DNA from: a virus
Virus record (IMG/VR): IMGVR_UViG_3300028197_001221
Coordinates: 61,942 to 125,941 of that record
Length of the DNA stretch: 64,000 bases
Direction: 5' to 3' (one strand)
A model generated the notes under the pieces. It worked only from the letters and a program-made list of their open reading frames with translations. It made no database searches and was not told where the DNA came from. Positions 9,567 to 18,028 of this stretch are shown here, in pieces; position 1 is the first letter of the stretch, and each line of letters opens with the position of its first letter. Both the position numbers and the translations under genes were made by a program.

Positions 9567-10180
9567 TGGAACACCTGCTGAAATATATTGGTAATAAACT
9601 GCTCAGACTCTTTACTAATTAAAGCTCTTGTAATAAAGTTATTATCTATTGTACCAGCAAATTCTGGTGGTACTCTAAAAGAAGCTCCCTTTTCCATTGT
9701 CCCCAAACCAGAACGACCTACGCCAGCTCCCGGTACATATTCATAGTTTATTACTATGGTTGTATCTCCTAAAGTAAGAAGCCACTTAAGCCAATGTAAA
9801 TCTCCTTTTTCGTAAACCACATGGCCTTCTGGTAAAGATAAAATATCTGCCAATTCATAAGGCTGAACATTTATATCTATACCACCACCTTTTAATTTAT
9901 CATCATAAGTTTTAACACTAACTCTTACAGAATTAATTACGGATTGTCTAATAGCATCTACGCTGTTGTTGGGGTCTACTAATCCAAAGGCTCCTCTAAG
10001 ATAACCACCTACTAAAGATTGAACTTCAGGTTGATTCATAATAGCAGAAGACACAAAAGGAACTATTTGACTTTGAATCTTTGGGCCATAATTTCTGATT
10101 TTTTTGTTAACCTCTTCTGCCAATGCTTTGTTAATCTTTGATTCTATTTGGGCCGTACTATCTAATAATTTAATATACAT
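9563..10180 (-). CDS. Neck / tail completion protein
   Basis: A 205-residue protein. I choose the ATG at 10180 (MYIKLLDSTAQIESKINKAL). It overlaps the stop of the upstream gene as TAATG, a typical coupled start. A longer frame from a TTG at 10195 adds only five residues without a better ribosome site. The N-terminal half is helical and resembles phage neck or head-tail joining proteins (SKINKALAEEVNKKI). The C-terminal half has strands and the motif PEFAGTIDNNFI. It lies between genes 8610-9566 and 10180-10662, inside the connector block. The exact role is inferred from position. Confidence 0.55.
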   Translation of the reverse strand: MYIKLLDSTAQIESKINKALAEEVNKKIRNYGPKIQSQIVPFVSSAIMNQPEVQSLVGGYLRGAFGLVDPNNSVDAIRQSVINSVRVSVKTYDDKLKGGGIDINVQPYELADILSLPEGHVVYEKGDLHWLKWLLTLGDTTIVINYEYVPGAGVGRSGLGTMEKGASFRVPPEFAGTIDNNFITRALISKESEQFITNIFQQVFQ

Positions 10181-10662
10181 TATGACCGTTTCCAAATCAT
10201 TCCAAAATATCTATCTTGTTTTAATCCTAGTGGAATGAATTCGCCATCTGGAACAAACCTAAGTTCTTTTTTATCCTTAATATCTTTGTGAACAATAAGT
10301 TCTTTAGCTCTTAGAACAGATGCTAAATCGGACATTTTGCCAACGATTTGTACAGCAGAGTCTGGAACCTGCATAGAATCTGTTACTCCAACCCATTGTT
10401 TCTGATCCCAATAAACTTTGAGTTTAATGTCTGTTAAGACTTCTACTTCTTTAATAGTCTTAGTGCCAACATTTCTGTCTCCACCGCCCCTTCTGTGATC
10501 ATTAATTGTATTTACATCTGGTAGATTATTGTCAGGATTGTAAACGATTTCTTCTCTTTTTTCTATAGACACCAACTGACATGTGACACCAAAAATGTCA
10601 AAAGTAGAGTCGAGAACATCGTAGTATTTATCAAATACATCTTGGTTTATTGAAAGAGCCAT
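10180..10662 (-). CDS. Neck / head-tail joining protein
   Basis: A 160-residue protein (MALSINQDVFDKYYDVLDS). Its C-terminal part is rich in beta strands (GEFIPLGLKQDRYFGMIWKRS), which resembles head-closure or minor structural proteins. It also carries a basic glycine-rich loop (HRRGGGDRN). The gene is one base from the fibre gene upstream at 10664 and is translationally coupled to the neck gene downstream. No named domain is recognised. The head-closure role is a synteny-based suggestion. Confidence 0.5.
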   Translation of the reverse strand: MALSINQDVFDKYYDVLDSTFDIFGVTCQLVSIEKREEIVYNPDNNLPDVNTINDHRRGGGDRNVGTKTIKEVEVLTDIKLKVYWDQKQWVGVTDSMQVPDSAVQIVGKMSDLASVLRAKELIVHKDIKDKKELRFVPDGEFIPLGLKQDRYFGMIWKRS

Positions 10663-10663
10663 G

Positions 10664-12367
10664 TTATATCCTGTGTATACTAATTGTACTTGAGTCGAGA
10701 AAATTACCTGAAGCTTCTATATAAGCTTTGTCGCCAGAGGCCAGAGGAACGTGCCATACTTTTCCAGCACTAGTAGGATAATCAGTAGCACCAATATACT
10801 GCATATTACCAGTTGTCAAGACTTGATTGCCACTGGTAACTAATCTAAATTCAGCTAGTGGTGATAAAAGTTCTCCACCACTAGCAAGTATGTTTGTACT
10901 AATAGTATATACTCCAGATTTAGGAGCTGAGTAGATATAAGTATTCGTATTAAAACTAGCAGGGTGAGAATTGGATTCTACAACATCAAAATTAAATGTA
11001 GAAAAAGAACTGTATTGTCTTGAAGAATTCATCGCCAAACTATTACCACTACCAACAGCGCTAAAATAAACAGGAGTATGATCTTCAACAAAATTGTCAA
11101 ATTGATTATTAAGAACTTGAACTTTGTTGTCAAACACTCCACTAAAAGTGTCAACTTTATTATCCGTCACCTCAAACTTATTATCGAACACACCACTAAA
11201 GGTGTCAAATTGATTTTCCAGAGCTTGAAAATTATTATCCAAAACATTAAATTTGCTGTCTAGTGTATTGAATTTGTTGTCAAATATACCGCTAAAGGTA
11301 TTAAACTGAGTGTCTAACCTTCCACTATGGTTAATGAAGAATTGGTCTGCTCTTCCAGATTCAGCTATAAAGTGAGATACAATTCTTTCATTGTTATCAC
11401 GATTCCAATCTATAAGATATCCAGAAAGAGCAACATACTTAGTATCCAATTCATCAGCCACAACAGCATCTTTGGCATCCATGATCCCAATTAGATCTCC
11501 AGACGTTACTGCAAGTTGCGTAAGTGTAGCATACTGATCGCTAAGATCAGGAATATCCGTAGCATACAGCTGCCTGAATGAAGGATAGCCTTCAGGACAA
11601 GCTCCATCACAAACTCCCGTTGGGGCTGCGAAAACATAATTAACAGTTTGTTTTTTTAGTAGTGTGTATTCATTGACAACGCCACTGTGTTCTATTACCA
11701 GTGAAGATTTAGAATTATTATCTGTCTGATTGGGCAAGAAGTGTTTATACTGAATGCCGCCCACGTAGGAACTGTCATCTCCATTCGTAGCTCTGAATGT
11801 TACACCACTTATACCTACGTAATAACCACTAGCTCTAACGGCAGATTGTTGAGAACCATCACCACCAATGTCAATACCATAAACGGGGGTATTATTTTGT
11901 AATCCTAAAGATTTAAAATCTTGATTCCATATAAAATCAGAATCAGAATTAATCATATTGGCAGAGTTCCAGAAAGCAACAGAGTGTTGAGATGGAACAG
12001 AGAAATCAGCCAAACCAGAACCGCTATACACAGCATGAGTAGCTGGATAAGTAGCAAATATTTCTTTTGTACCAGTAGTAAAATTAACTAAGCCGTTTAA
12101 ATTACTGCTGGAAAAAGGACTTCTAGTTATATAACTATATGAAACTGTTCCACCATTAGGTAAATCTCCTCCAACTTTATAAAGGACACCGGAACCAATC
12201 TCATAATTTGTTCGATCAGCGATTGCGTAAAATACTGTATCTAAATGGTCAAAAGCATCTCCAAAAGAAGTGAAGCCAGCAACAGCACCAAGCAATCCAA
12301 AATTGCCCTGACCAGTACTAGTGCTAGTTTCTTTTACTCTATCATGTATTTTAACTGTGTTTGACAC
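10664..12367 (-). CDS. Tail fibre with N-terminal phage fibre domain, heptad coiled coil and C1q-like tip
   Basis: A 567-residue fibre. Residues 1-90 (KIHDRVKETSTSTGQG, then VFYAIAD and YEIGSG) match the fibre domain found at the start of the protein at 24571-25266. Around residues 330-430 there is a regular heptad coiled coil with recurring FDNKF and FDTFSG units, fitting a trimeric stalk. The C-terminal 130 residues look like a C1q/TNF-type jelly roll (STFNFDVVESNSHPASF, then YSAPKSGVYTIS), a fold used as a trimeric receptor-binding tip. It sits next to the neck genes, so it may be a neck whisker or side fibre rather than a tail-tip fibre. Confidence 0.75.
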   Translation of the reverse strand: MSNTVKIHDRVKETSTSTGQGNFGLLGAVAGFTSFGDAFDHLDTVFYAIADRTNYEIGSGVLYKVGGDLPNGGTVSYSYITRSPFSSSNLNGLVNFTTGTKEIFATYPATHAVYSGSGLADFSVPSQHSVAFWNSANMINSDSDFIWNQDFKSLGLQNNTPVYGIDIGGDGSQQSAVRASGYYVGISGVTFRATNGDDSSYVGGIQYKHFLPNQTDNNSKSSLVIEHSGVVNEYTLLKKQTVNYVFAAPTGVCDGACPEGYPSFRQLYATDIPDLSDQYATLTQLAVTSGDLIGIMDAKDAVVADELDTKYVALSGYLIDWNRDNNERIVSHFIAESGRADQFFINHSGRLDTQFNTFSGIFDNKFNTLDSKFNVLDNNFQALENQFDTFSGVFDNKFEVTDNKVDTFSGVFDNKVQVLNNQFDNFVEDHTPVYFSAVGSGNSLAMNSSRQYSSFSTFNFDVVESNSHPASFNTNTYIYSAPKSGVYTISTNILASGGELLSPLAEFRLVTSGNQVLTTGNMQYIGATDYPTSAGKVWHVPLASGDKAYIEASGNFLDSSTISIHRI

Positions 12368-12376
12368 TGTTTACTC

Positions 12377-13195
12377 CTATCTGATACTTAGTATTACTAA
12401 ATCATTTTGTTTGGTATTGATGTATTGGTTAAATTTATCTTGCACTGCAAAGGTGCAATGATCCGACTTTCTTATACAGCAAGCAGCATTTATCATATTT
12501 ACTTCTGAATCCGTTTCGTGACCATTGCTTGTGGCTATAGCTATGTAGTCGCCTTCTAAATCTTCATTAAAAACTATTTTAAATCTTCCCTTACTTATTT
12601 CTTCTATTGAACTTACATTAAAAGATGTGTTAACTGTTATTGGGTTTGTAGTTGAATCAAAACTAATCCAAGCGTTTGCAGATCCAGCTACTGATGTTAG
12701 CTTAGATTGATCTGAATCAAAAACTAAACTAGTATTACTAGCAACTAGAACATTTTCTTTTTGGCTAGTATATCTTTTAAATGATATTCCATAATTATTT
12801 ACACCTTTAGAGTTAATCCAAGCATCATTTAATCCTAAATTCCCTGTCATAAAACCGCCAGAATTACTCAATAAAATATCATGAGCGTTTGGCGAGTCTA
12901 AATTTGTAAGATTGTTATGCTCTACTGTATCACTACCCAAATAAGGAACTGTTTGAATAACTTCTGGTGTAGAAGAATTAGGAAACTTTACTCCTATGTC
13001 TAATTTTAAATTAACGTTTTCTGATAAATATATGTTTTTTTTAAATTGAATGTTGGCATTTTGAACTATTGGCATTACAGAATCTACTATATTCAAAGCC
13101 TGTAATAAAAAATCTACCTCTGTTAAGAAGTCTTCTTTTATAAGCTTTGTTGATATTTCATTTCTTAATATTGCAGGATCTGTAAAAATTGTCAT
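12377..13195 (-). CDS. Short tail fibre, tandem paralogue of 13195-14199
   Basis: A 272-residue protein with three parts. There is an N-terminal helical segment ending in ALNIVDSVMPIV and a central FMTGNLGL motif. The latter is a common fibre marker, usually G(D/G)xMTGxL. The C-terminal beta module runs from NAWISFDS through SFNVSSIEEISKGRFKIVF. The same order and several identical stretches appear in the gene at 13195-14199, so the two arose by duplication. The C-terminal module recurs in the proteins at 16488-17159 and 18029-18382. The gene overlaps its paralogue by a single base. It probably forms part of the fibre complex, with the specific site unknown. Confidence 0.65.
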   Translation of the reverse strand: MTIFTDPAILRNEISTKLIKEDFLTEVDFLLQALNIVDSVMPIVQNANIQFKKNIYLSENVNLKLDIGVKFPNSSTPEVIQTVPYLGSDTVEHNNLTNLDSPNAHDILLSNSGGFMTGNLGLNDAWINSKGVNNYGISFKRYTSQKENVLVASNTSLVFDSDQSKLTSVAGSANAWISFDSTTNPITVNTSFNVSSIEEISKGRFKIVFNEDLEGDYIAIATSNGHETDSEVNMINAACCIRKSDHCTFAVQDKFNQYINTKQNDLVILSIR

Positions 13196-14199
13196 TACGT
13201 TACTGTTACTACGGTTGCGAGGGTTGGCTTCTCTACTCCAGAAGGAACTCCATAAACTACTACATCATTAACTTTAGCGTCTACATAATTACTACCATCA
13301 TTCTGTACTGCTAAAGTAAATACATCTCCACTGCGAACAACAGCAGCCGCATTAACTAAGTCCATGTCAGAAGCGCTAGAATTATCACTAGTTCCATTGC
13401 AGTGTGCTACAACTACATAATTACCACTGTCGAGCGGGTCGAATTCGTGACTAGCATCAAACCTAATTTCGTATCTACCAGCACCTATTCTCTGAATCGT
13501 ATCAATACCCATAGAACTCTGTACTTCTACACCATCATCTGTGGAAGAAGAAAACCTAATATATGCATGGGCTTGACCAATTGCTGAAGTCATAACAGAA
13601 TGATCTCTATCAAATTCTAGATTACTGCCTGATCCTAAATGTACATGTTCTAGATTTGAAGATCTTCTATCAAAGTAAATACCTAGAGGTTCAGATTCTT
13701 GCGGTCCTCTAGAACTAATCCTATTAGGTGGAATCTTATCAGCCTCAACTCCACCCGTTGGAACATAACCACCCATTCCGAGAGCGCCCGTCATAATATC
13801 CCCAGAAATTTGAACATACTGAGGGTGAGGATTCCCTATCTCTCTATTCAGTAAATCATTATGATTTATACTTTCTGGACCGGGGTAAGGAACGGTTTGT
13901 AGCTCGCCTGTTGAAAACTGTACTCCAGAATCTAAAATAAGAATACCGCCTCTAACCGCATCATTCAATGGATTTATATTTCTTTGCAATCGCAGATTTT
14001 CTTGAAATGGATTTCCAGCAGTGCCGAAGTCTCCACTACCTACATTTTCTAAAATAGAATCAACAATATCTTCAAGATTAACTCTAATATCAGCAGCGCT
14101 AATACGACCAGCGTTATTATCTGGTAAAAGCTGATTAATTCTACTTTTTATGCTGTCTTGTTCTCCAGCTGAATCTTCTGTTAAATGTCTAATCGCCAT
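13195..14199 (-). CDS. Short tail fibre (upstream tandem paralogue)
   Basis: A 334-residue protein. Residues about 15-60 hold the motif DNNAGRISAADIRVNLEDIV. A close version begins the 1,145-residue fibre at 43796-47233 (GSISPNDIRHNLLDLIDS), which suggests a shared attachment point. After VPYPGPESINHNDLL and a GDIMTGALGMGG fibre motif comes the beta module HAYIRFSSS through IGAGRYEIRF, ending in NAAAVVRSGDVFTLAVQNDGSN. This matches the downstream paralogue at 12377-13195. The likely role is a structural fibre, perhaps trimeric. Confidence 0.68.
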   Translation of the reverse strand: MAIRHLTEDSAGEQDSIKSRINQLLPDNNAGRISAADIRVNLEDIVDSILENVGSGDFGTAGNPFQENLRLQRNINPLNDAVRGGILILDSGVQFSTGELQTVPYPGPESINHNDLLNREIGNPHPQYVQISGDIMTGALGMGGYVPTGGVEADKIPPNRISSRGPQESEPLGIYFDRRSSNLEHVHLGSGSNLEFDRDHSVMTSAIGQAHAYIRFSSSTDDGVEVQSSMGIDTIQRIGAGRYEIRFDASHEFDPLDSGNYVVVAHCNGTSDNSSASDMDLVNAAAVVRSGDVFTLAVQNDGSNYVDAKVNDVVVYGVPSGVEKPTLATVVTVT

Positions 14200-14211
14200 A
14201 TTTTTCTCCTT

Positions 14212-14733
14212 TTAATATCTAAAATATCCACCTCTAAGGTCAAGGTCTGAATTAGACCTTTGAACAAAGTCGCTACCGGGACTATAGGGACCAAGGATGG
14301 CTTTACCAGCAATGCTATTGCCAGCTTTGTAATCTAGTAACAATTGATCATATTTAGCACATATGTCTTTATACAAGCCCATTAAAGTGCCAGTAACATT
14401 TCGTAAATCTATTGAGCTTGGACCATCCTTGATAGCAATAGCATTTCCTGACTCTGCTTTAACTTCTCCTCCAAGAATTATACAAGCAGTTTTAAAGCTG
14501 ACTAAAGCTATAAAATCATTGTCTTTAGTTGCTTTTTCTGTAGGATCGGGATCTAGTGTACATGTTTCTACATTTATATCGTATGTTTGATTTAAATCAG
14601 TTTCTGTAGACAAGATGTGAGAAGCAACTAATATAGTCGTTTCTAATCTTCGAGATGAATATTTATAATTTGATGGATCGACATCACTAATTAAATGCCT
14701 AACCATTGTAGAGATTTGACCTTGCCAAGACAT
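14212..14733 (-). CDS. Head-tail connector-like structural protein
   Basis: A 173-residue, mostly helical protein (MSWQGQISTMVRHLISDVDPSNYKYSS). I recognise this as a conserved phage structural family. It has an N-terminal helix pair, a central ALVSFKTACIILGGEVK helix and the C-terminal ILGPYSPGSDF loop. The fold expected from this pattern is that of a gp6-type connector that docks under the portal. Here it is surrounded by fibre genes rather than following the capsid gene, which is unusual. The family resemblance is from memory. Confidence 0.55.
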   Translation of the reverse strand: MSWQGQISTMVRHLISDVDPSNYKYSSRRLETTILVASHILSTETDLNQTYDINVETCTLDPDPTEKATKDNDFIALVSFKTACIILGGEVKAESGNAIAIKDGPSSIDLRNVTGTLMGLYKDICAKYDQLLLDYKAGNSIAGKAILGPYSPGSDFVQRSNSDLDLRGGYFRY

Positions 14734-14740
14734 ATATCAC

Positions 14741-15046
14741 CTATAAATTGCAGTGTACTTTAAAAGAGTAAATATCAGTATAATAAGTTCCAGTAGAAAG
14801 AATAACTTTAGCTTGAAGTTTATAAAGTCCGGCCTCGTCTAAATCTCCTGCTAATGTGCTGTAATAAACTTTACCATCTGTTCCGTCAGAATCTAAAGTT
14901 CCAGCTTTTTGCATAAGCTCGTCATCTGGCTTTTTGAAGATCATGGTTATGCTAGTGGCTGTAGAAATGTCTACAGCTGCACCGTCATCTTTAATTGTAG
15001 CTAAAAACTTAGTGCCTACATCGTTTACATGTACTTCGCTAGCCAT
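14741..15046 (-). CDS. Small Ig-like virion protein (BppU N-terminal-like)
   Basis: A 101-residue beta-rich protein. The pattern VNDVGTKFLATIKDDGAAVDIS, MIFKKPDD and then AGLYKLQAKV matches the small immunoglobulin-like domain seen at the N-terminus of phage baseplate upper proteins and as stand-alone proteins in marine phages. It lies 7 nt upstream of the connector-like gene and probably decorates fibres or baseplate. It is short but has good spacing and a typical start. Confidence 0.6.
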   Translation of the reverse strand: MASEVHVNDVGTKFLATIKDDGAAVDISTATSITMIFKKPDDELMQKAGTLDSDGTDGKVYYSTLAGDLDEAGLYKLQAKVILSTGTYYTDIYSFKVHCNL

Positions 15047-15106
15047 ATTATTTTCTCAATGTGATGTTGGATTGTTGCTGAATGGATAATGTAATATCTA
15101 GAATTT

Positions 15107-15280
15107 TCATATCATTACCTGTGGATTTTTCTCTAGTGTTAAATCTATACCAATAACAGAATATATACTAGGATTGTGAATATCTATCTGTTGTATATTC
15201 AAAATCAAATCAGAGTCTATTCCATTATAATATATTATTCCCACAGCAGAAAATGGTAAAATACTAAAAAACCCAAACAT
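15107..15280 (-). CDS. Small protein of unknown function behind a putative promoter
   Basis: A 57-residue protein (MFGFFSILPFSAVGIIYYNG) with a hydrophobic first 20 residues and a hydrophilic remainder that resembles a beta hairpin. I prefer the ATG at 15280 over the in-frame GTG at 15292. A GGTGAGG purine stretch lies about 5 nt before the ATG, and a GTGTATAAT promoter-like element lies just upstream of that. This is the weakest gene call of the block, but it fills an otherwise empty gap. Confidence 0.5.
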   Translation of the reverse strand: MFGFFSILPFSAVGIIYYNGIDSDLILNIQQIDIHNPSIYSVIGIDLTLEKNPQVMI

Positions 15281-15295
15281 ACTACACCTCACCTA

Positions 15296-15309
15296 ATTAT
15301 ACACTAAAA
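15296..15309 (-). promoter_or_regulatory. Putative late promoter (TTTTTAGTGTATAAT)
   Basis: The minus strand reads TTTTTAGTGTATAAT, the clearest instance of the recurrent motif: a T-run, GTG, then a TATAAT-like hexamer. It stands immediately before the ribosome-binding site of the small gene at 15107-15280, leaving a very short leader. No -35 hexamer is seen. Confidence 0.5.
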
Positions 15310-15310
15310 A

Positions 15311-15631
15311 CTATACTGACGGTGGATCAATGACCTGATTTTCTACACCTAGCTCAGTAACATACGCTATAATTCCAGCCATAGCCGCTTGAAGACTAGA
15401 GCTAGATTCTGATTTTTCTAGCATATTGTTCACTCTAATCCATTGACCATTTCCCGGTTCAAACTCAGCCACACCATCAAACATGCCATATTTGCGCAGT
15501 TTTACCTGTCCAGAAATATCCATATTAGGATCTGGTCCGCGAATAATTACTTCTTCAATCCACACTCTGTCGTAAGTTTTAGCGGGAATTGTTTCAGGTG
15601 TCACAGCATTTAAAATTGGTAAATCTGCCAT
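15311..15631 (-). CDS. Small phage structural protein, unknown function
   Basis: A 106-residue protein (MADLPILNAVTPETIPAKTY) with an N-terminal beta half (VIIRGPDPNMDISGQVKLRK) and a helical C-terminus (SSLQAAMAGIIAYVTELGVE). It has a good ribosome site (TAAGGAG) and is spaced 12 nt from the gene upstream. I do not recognise the family. Its place in a run of small fibre-associated genes suggests a fibre or baseplate accessory. Confidence 0.55.
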   Translation of the reverse strand: MADLPILNAVTPETIPAKTYDRVWIEEVIIRGPDPNMDISGQVKLRKYGMFDGVAEFEPGNGQWIRVNNMLEKSESSSSLQAAMAGIIAYVTELGVENQVIDPPSV

Positions 15632-15643
15632 AATATTTTCTCC

Positions 15644-15970
15644 TTAAGTTTTAGGATTATTATCTTTAACTAATTTAAGAGACAGATAAAAGTCTGATGT
15701 TTTATCTAGTGATCCACTGTCAATAGAATGCCATAGCATATCTAGCTGTTCACCTATTTCTGGATATTGTTCTCTTCTGTTGTGTTGGTATTCTATAGCG
15801 TCTTCTATAGCTTGTAGTCTTTCCATTTCGTTTTGAATGTCTTGTCTGGACACAGCGGTTACACCTGCGTCTTGAATTTCAATTTTGTCAAAGTTATTGT
15901 CTTCAACAGAAAATCTGACGTTTGGCATTAACGATATTAGTGCATCATGTATTTCTATGATTTTTTTCAT
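15644..15970 (-). CDS. Conserved small fibre-region protein (YPxIGxQLDMLWH type)
   Basis: A 108-residue protein containing REQYPEIGEQLDMLWHSID. This motif is widespread in small proteins encoded beside tail fibres, including the XkdW-like group and tail-fibre assembly proteins, and it is followed by FYLSLKLVKDNNP. The N-terminal half includes a short beta region and a charged helix. It overlaps the upstream fibre gene by 4 nt (ATGA type), which suggests that the two products work together. A structural or fibre-folding role is likely. Confidence 0.62.
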   Translation of the reverse strand: MKKIIEIHDALISLMPNVRFSVEDNNFDKIEIQDAGVTAVSRQDIQNEMERLQAIEDAIEYQHNRREQYPEIGEQLDMLWHSIDSGSLDKTSDFYLSLKLVKDNNPKT

Positions 15971-16491
15971 ACTACTAAGATCTCCGTTAATATAGCTTGT
16001 GATACTGCATTTTCATAGGCTGCCGCTCCAGCAGAAGCTACTGTTCTGTTTAAATATAATGTCATCGCTACATTAGAGGATTGAATCATAAAATGATATT
16101 CTACTTCTTCGGTAGTATTTGGACTGTCAAAACAAATATAATGATTGGTAACTGGAGTAGAAGCGTTGTTATTATCATAGGGTATAAGTCCCCACCCAGA
16201 CCAATAATTACTATCATCATTTCTCACAACTTCAGTCTCTGCACCCCCATTGATACTTCTAGAAACTCTAAATACCGAATTCCAATCACATTCATATGAA
16301 ATATTTAATTCAACTCTAATTTTACTATTTGTTGCAGTGGGGGTTATAGCTGTGTCTAAAACCGTCATGTATGTTCCAGCATCAGGAGAAGCCAGAACAG
16401 AATATGTTGTCTTGCCAGTATAAACACTGGTCACGACTTGTCCAAGAAACTCTTTGCCTGTGCGGATTGCATTATCGTATGTTTTTGTCAT
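15967..16491 (-). CDS. Fibre domain protein with ITPTATNSKIRV-type beta sandwich
   Basis: A 174-residue protein. The pattern VTSVYTGKTTYSVL, then DTAITPTATNSKIRVELNIS, is typical of a single-domain beta sandwich common at the tips of aquatic phage fibres. It ends in SQAILTEILVV, a buried strand. It overlaps both neighbours by 4 nt and lies between a fibre gene and a conserved small gene. It probably forms a trimeric tip or a fibre-bound decoration. Confidence 0.62.
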   Translation of the reverse strand: MTKTYDNAIRTGKEFLGQVVTSVYTGKTTYSVLASPDAGTYMTVLDTAITPTATNSKIRVELNISYECDWNSVFRVSRSINGGAETEVVRNDDSNYWSGWGLIPYDNNNASTPVTNHYICFDSPNTTEEVEYHFMIQSSNVAMTLYLNRTVASAGAAAYENAVSQAILTEILVV

Positions 16492-17159
16492 GATAATTCT
16501 CCAAAAAATATTAATCCTACATATTCTGAATCAAATAAAGTTCCCGTCGAATAAGTAGTAGTAATAATAACACTAGTGGTAGTCATGCCTGAGTCTAAGG
16601 TACGATTTCTATGTATTTGAACGGTAGCTGTTGTATTGTTGGCATTCTGCGTAAACCTAGCAGTACCAGCCATTGCAAAGTCATTGTTAGCGAAAGCTCT
16701 TTTGAAATTAACTTGATAATAACCTGTACTTCCAAGATCAGTGATACTATCTACATTGTATTCATCTCTAATGCCTACTGTTCCGTTGCCTTGAAAATTG
16801 ACCCAAGCAGCAGCAACTCTTCTCTTTACGTTTTCAGTTTCTGTAGAGCTATCAGAAAGTTTGTCAGCTGTAACAGCTTCATCTACAATTTCACTAGTAT
16901 TAACAGCACTAAGCCCAGAGTTAGAAGTGTTACGAATAGAGAACTCAATAATATCGCCAGCACTAGCGCCCTGCGTTAATGTTATACCACTAGTTCCGTT
17001 CAAGCTGTAATCCGACCCCTGAATAAGCCTAACTCCATTAAGATAAGTCTCAATGCTAGCGCCACTAAATCCACCAGTAACAGTAACCGCCGTTTGGTTT
17101 GCTGTTAGAGTTACAGTCTGTCTTGAAGTTTGTCTACTTATGTCTCTGGCTATACTCAT
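16488..17159 (-). CDS. Short tail fibre with NGVRL module and AWVNF module
   Basis: A 223-residue protein built from modules seen elsewhere in the window. Residues about 15-70 (TVTGGFSGASIETYLNGVRL, then GSDYSL) match two tandem modules at the C-terminus of the 1,224-residue fibre. A linker follows (EIVDEAVTADKLSDSS, a common fibre motif). The C-terminal beta module AAWVNFQGNG through VDSITDLGSTGYYQVNF is also found at 12377-14199 and 18029-18382. Such sharing suggests recombination between neighbouring fibre genes. Confidence 0.7.
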   Translation of the reverse strand: MSIARDISRQTSRQTVTLTANQTAVTVTGGFSGASIETYLNGVRLIQGSDYSLNGTSGITLTQGASAGDIIEFSIRNTSNSGLSAVNTSEIVDEAVTADKLSDSSTETENVKRRVAAAWVNFQGNGTVGIRDEYNVDSITDLGSTGYYQVNFKRAFANNDFAMAGTARFTQNANNTTATVQIHRNRTLDSGMTTTSVIITTTYSTGTLFDSEYVGLIFFGELS

Positions 17160-17160
17160 A

Positions 17161-17769
17161 TTATATCTCCGCTAGTTCTTCTACTGCTGTTGCGTCTTTT
17201 ACTAATTTCCTTCTAGCAGCATCTCCTCCACTTAATTGACTTCTAGCTGCTCCATAAGCTAACATCAAGGGTGTCATTTCTGCTACGCTTAATGAATGAA
17301 GTTCGCTGTCTGTGTCTGAAATAACAACAGGGTCTGTAGAGCCTAAAGATGCTGCTTCTTTAGCAAGAGCATATGCAGCACTCAACAAAGCCACATCGTC
17401 TGTATGAATACCAAGACTCCAACCTTCTGGTGTTTGCCACCCGTTGTTTAGCGTAACTTTCCAAGCTTCATCAATCTCTGTTAGCTTGTCTCTTTTTGCT
17501 TTATCTAAATCTGAAATATACATAGCCTCAGTCACAGGATCAACGACTTTTAATTCTTCTGGTGTTGTAGCACTTGTAATTCTTTCATCTTCTGGAGCAT
17601 CTCGTAGTAGTTGTTTTCTTTTTTCTATATCGTTTTTCAATGTAACATTCTGTGCTTCTGTAGCTTTAAGATAATCTACATCTAAAGAAACAAAATAAGG
17701 CTCTCTATCTGCACGAATTTTTTCTTTCCATATCTCTTTAGCTTTATTTATATTAATATTAATTTGCAT
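17161..17769 (-). CDS. Fibre-region helical protein, probable fibre assembly factor
   Basis: A 202-residue, largely helical protein. I choose the ATG at 17769 (MQINININKAKEIWKEKIRA) because GGAGG lies 5 nt upstream. An ATG at 17781 would add four residues but would place that ribosome site inside the coding part. The start pattern of alternating I/N followed by KAKEI is common in small phage genes beside fibres. The pairing with the gene at 17771-18019 recurs in aquatic phages, as far as I recall. A role as chaperone or structural linker for fibres is plausible but not shown. Confidence 0.55.
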   Translation of the reverse strand: MQINININKAKEIWKEKIRADREPYFVSLDVDYLKATEAQNVTLKNDIEKRKQLLRDAPEDERITSATTPEELKVVDPVTEAMYISDLDKAKRDKLTEIDEAWKVTLNNGWQTPEGWSLGIHTDDVALLSAAYALAKEAASLGSTDPVVISDTDSELHSLSVAEMTPLMLAYGAARSQLSGGDAARRKLVKDATAVEELAEI

Positions 17770-17770
17770 A

Positions 17771-18019
17771 CTAACCTCCATAGCCTAATCTAAAGAACTC
17801 GTCTGCCCCTATACCGAAACCTTCAGGATCAGTAAAGTCAGCTTCCCAAGCACTGCGAAAAGTTCTATCTGTAGGAACATCTGTATGTTCTATAATTCTA
17901 TAAGGTTTGCCTTTAGGAACATCCTTAAGAGCAATTTCCTCTATTGTATATTTTGTATTTGGAGATGGGATAACAATCGCAACTCCATCATCATCATTTG
18001 GATAAATTATTCTTTTCAT
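17771..18019 (-). CDS. Conserved small fibre-region protein (MKRIIYPNDDDGVAIVIP)
   Basis: An 82-residue protein. The start MKRIIYPNDDDGVAIVIP and the segment EHTDVPTDRTFRSAWEADF form a well-conserved pattern in small proteins next to tail fibres. The function is not established as far as I know. It has a good ribosome site (AAGGAG) and lies 9 nt after the fibre gene upstream. It is followed almost without gap by the helical protein at 17161-17769, so the two probably act together. Confidence 0.65.
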   Translation of the reverse strand: MKRIIYPNDDDGVAIVIPSPNTKYTIEEIALKDVPKGKPYRIIEHTDVPTDRTFRSAWEADFTDPEGFGIGADEFFRLGYGG

Positions 18020-18028
18020 TTTTTCTCC

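Noticed and set aside
10631-10680. A GTGTATACT string near 10672 as another late promoter
   Set aside because: It is on the opposite strand to the local genes and not preceded by a T-run in the proper orientation.
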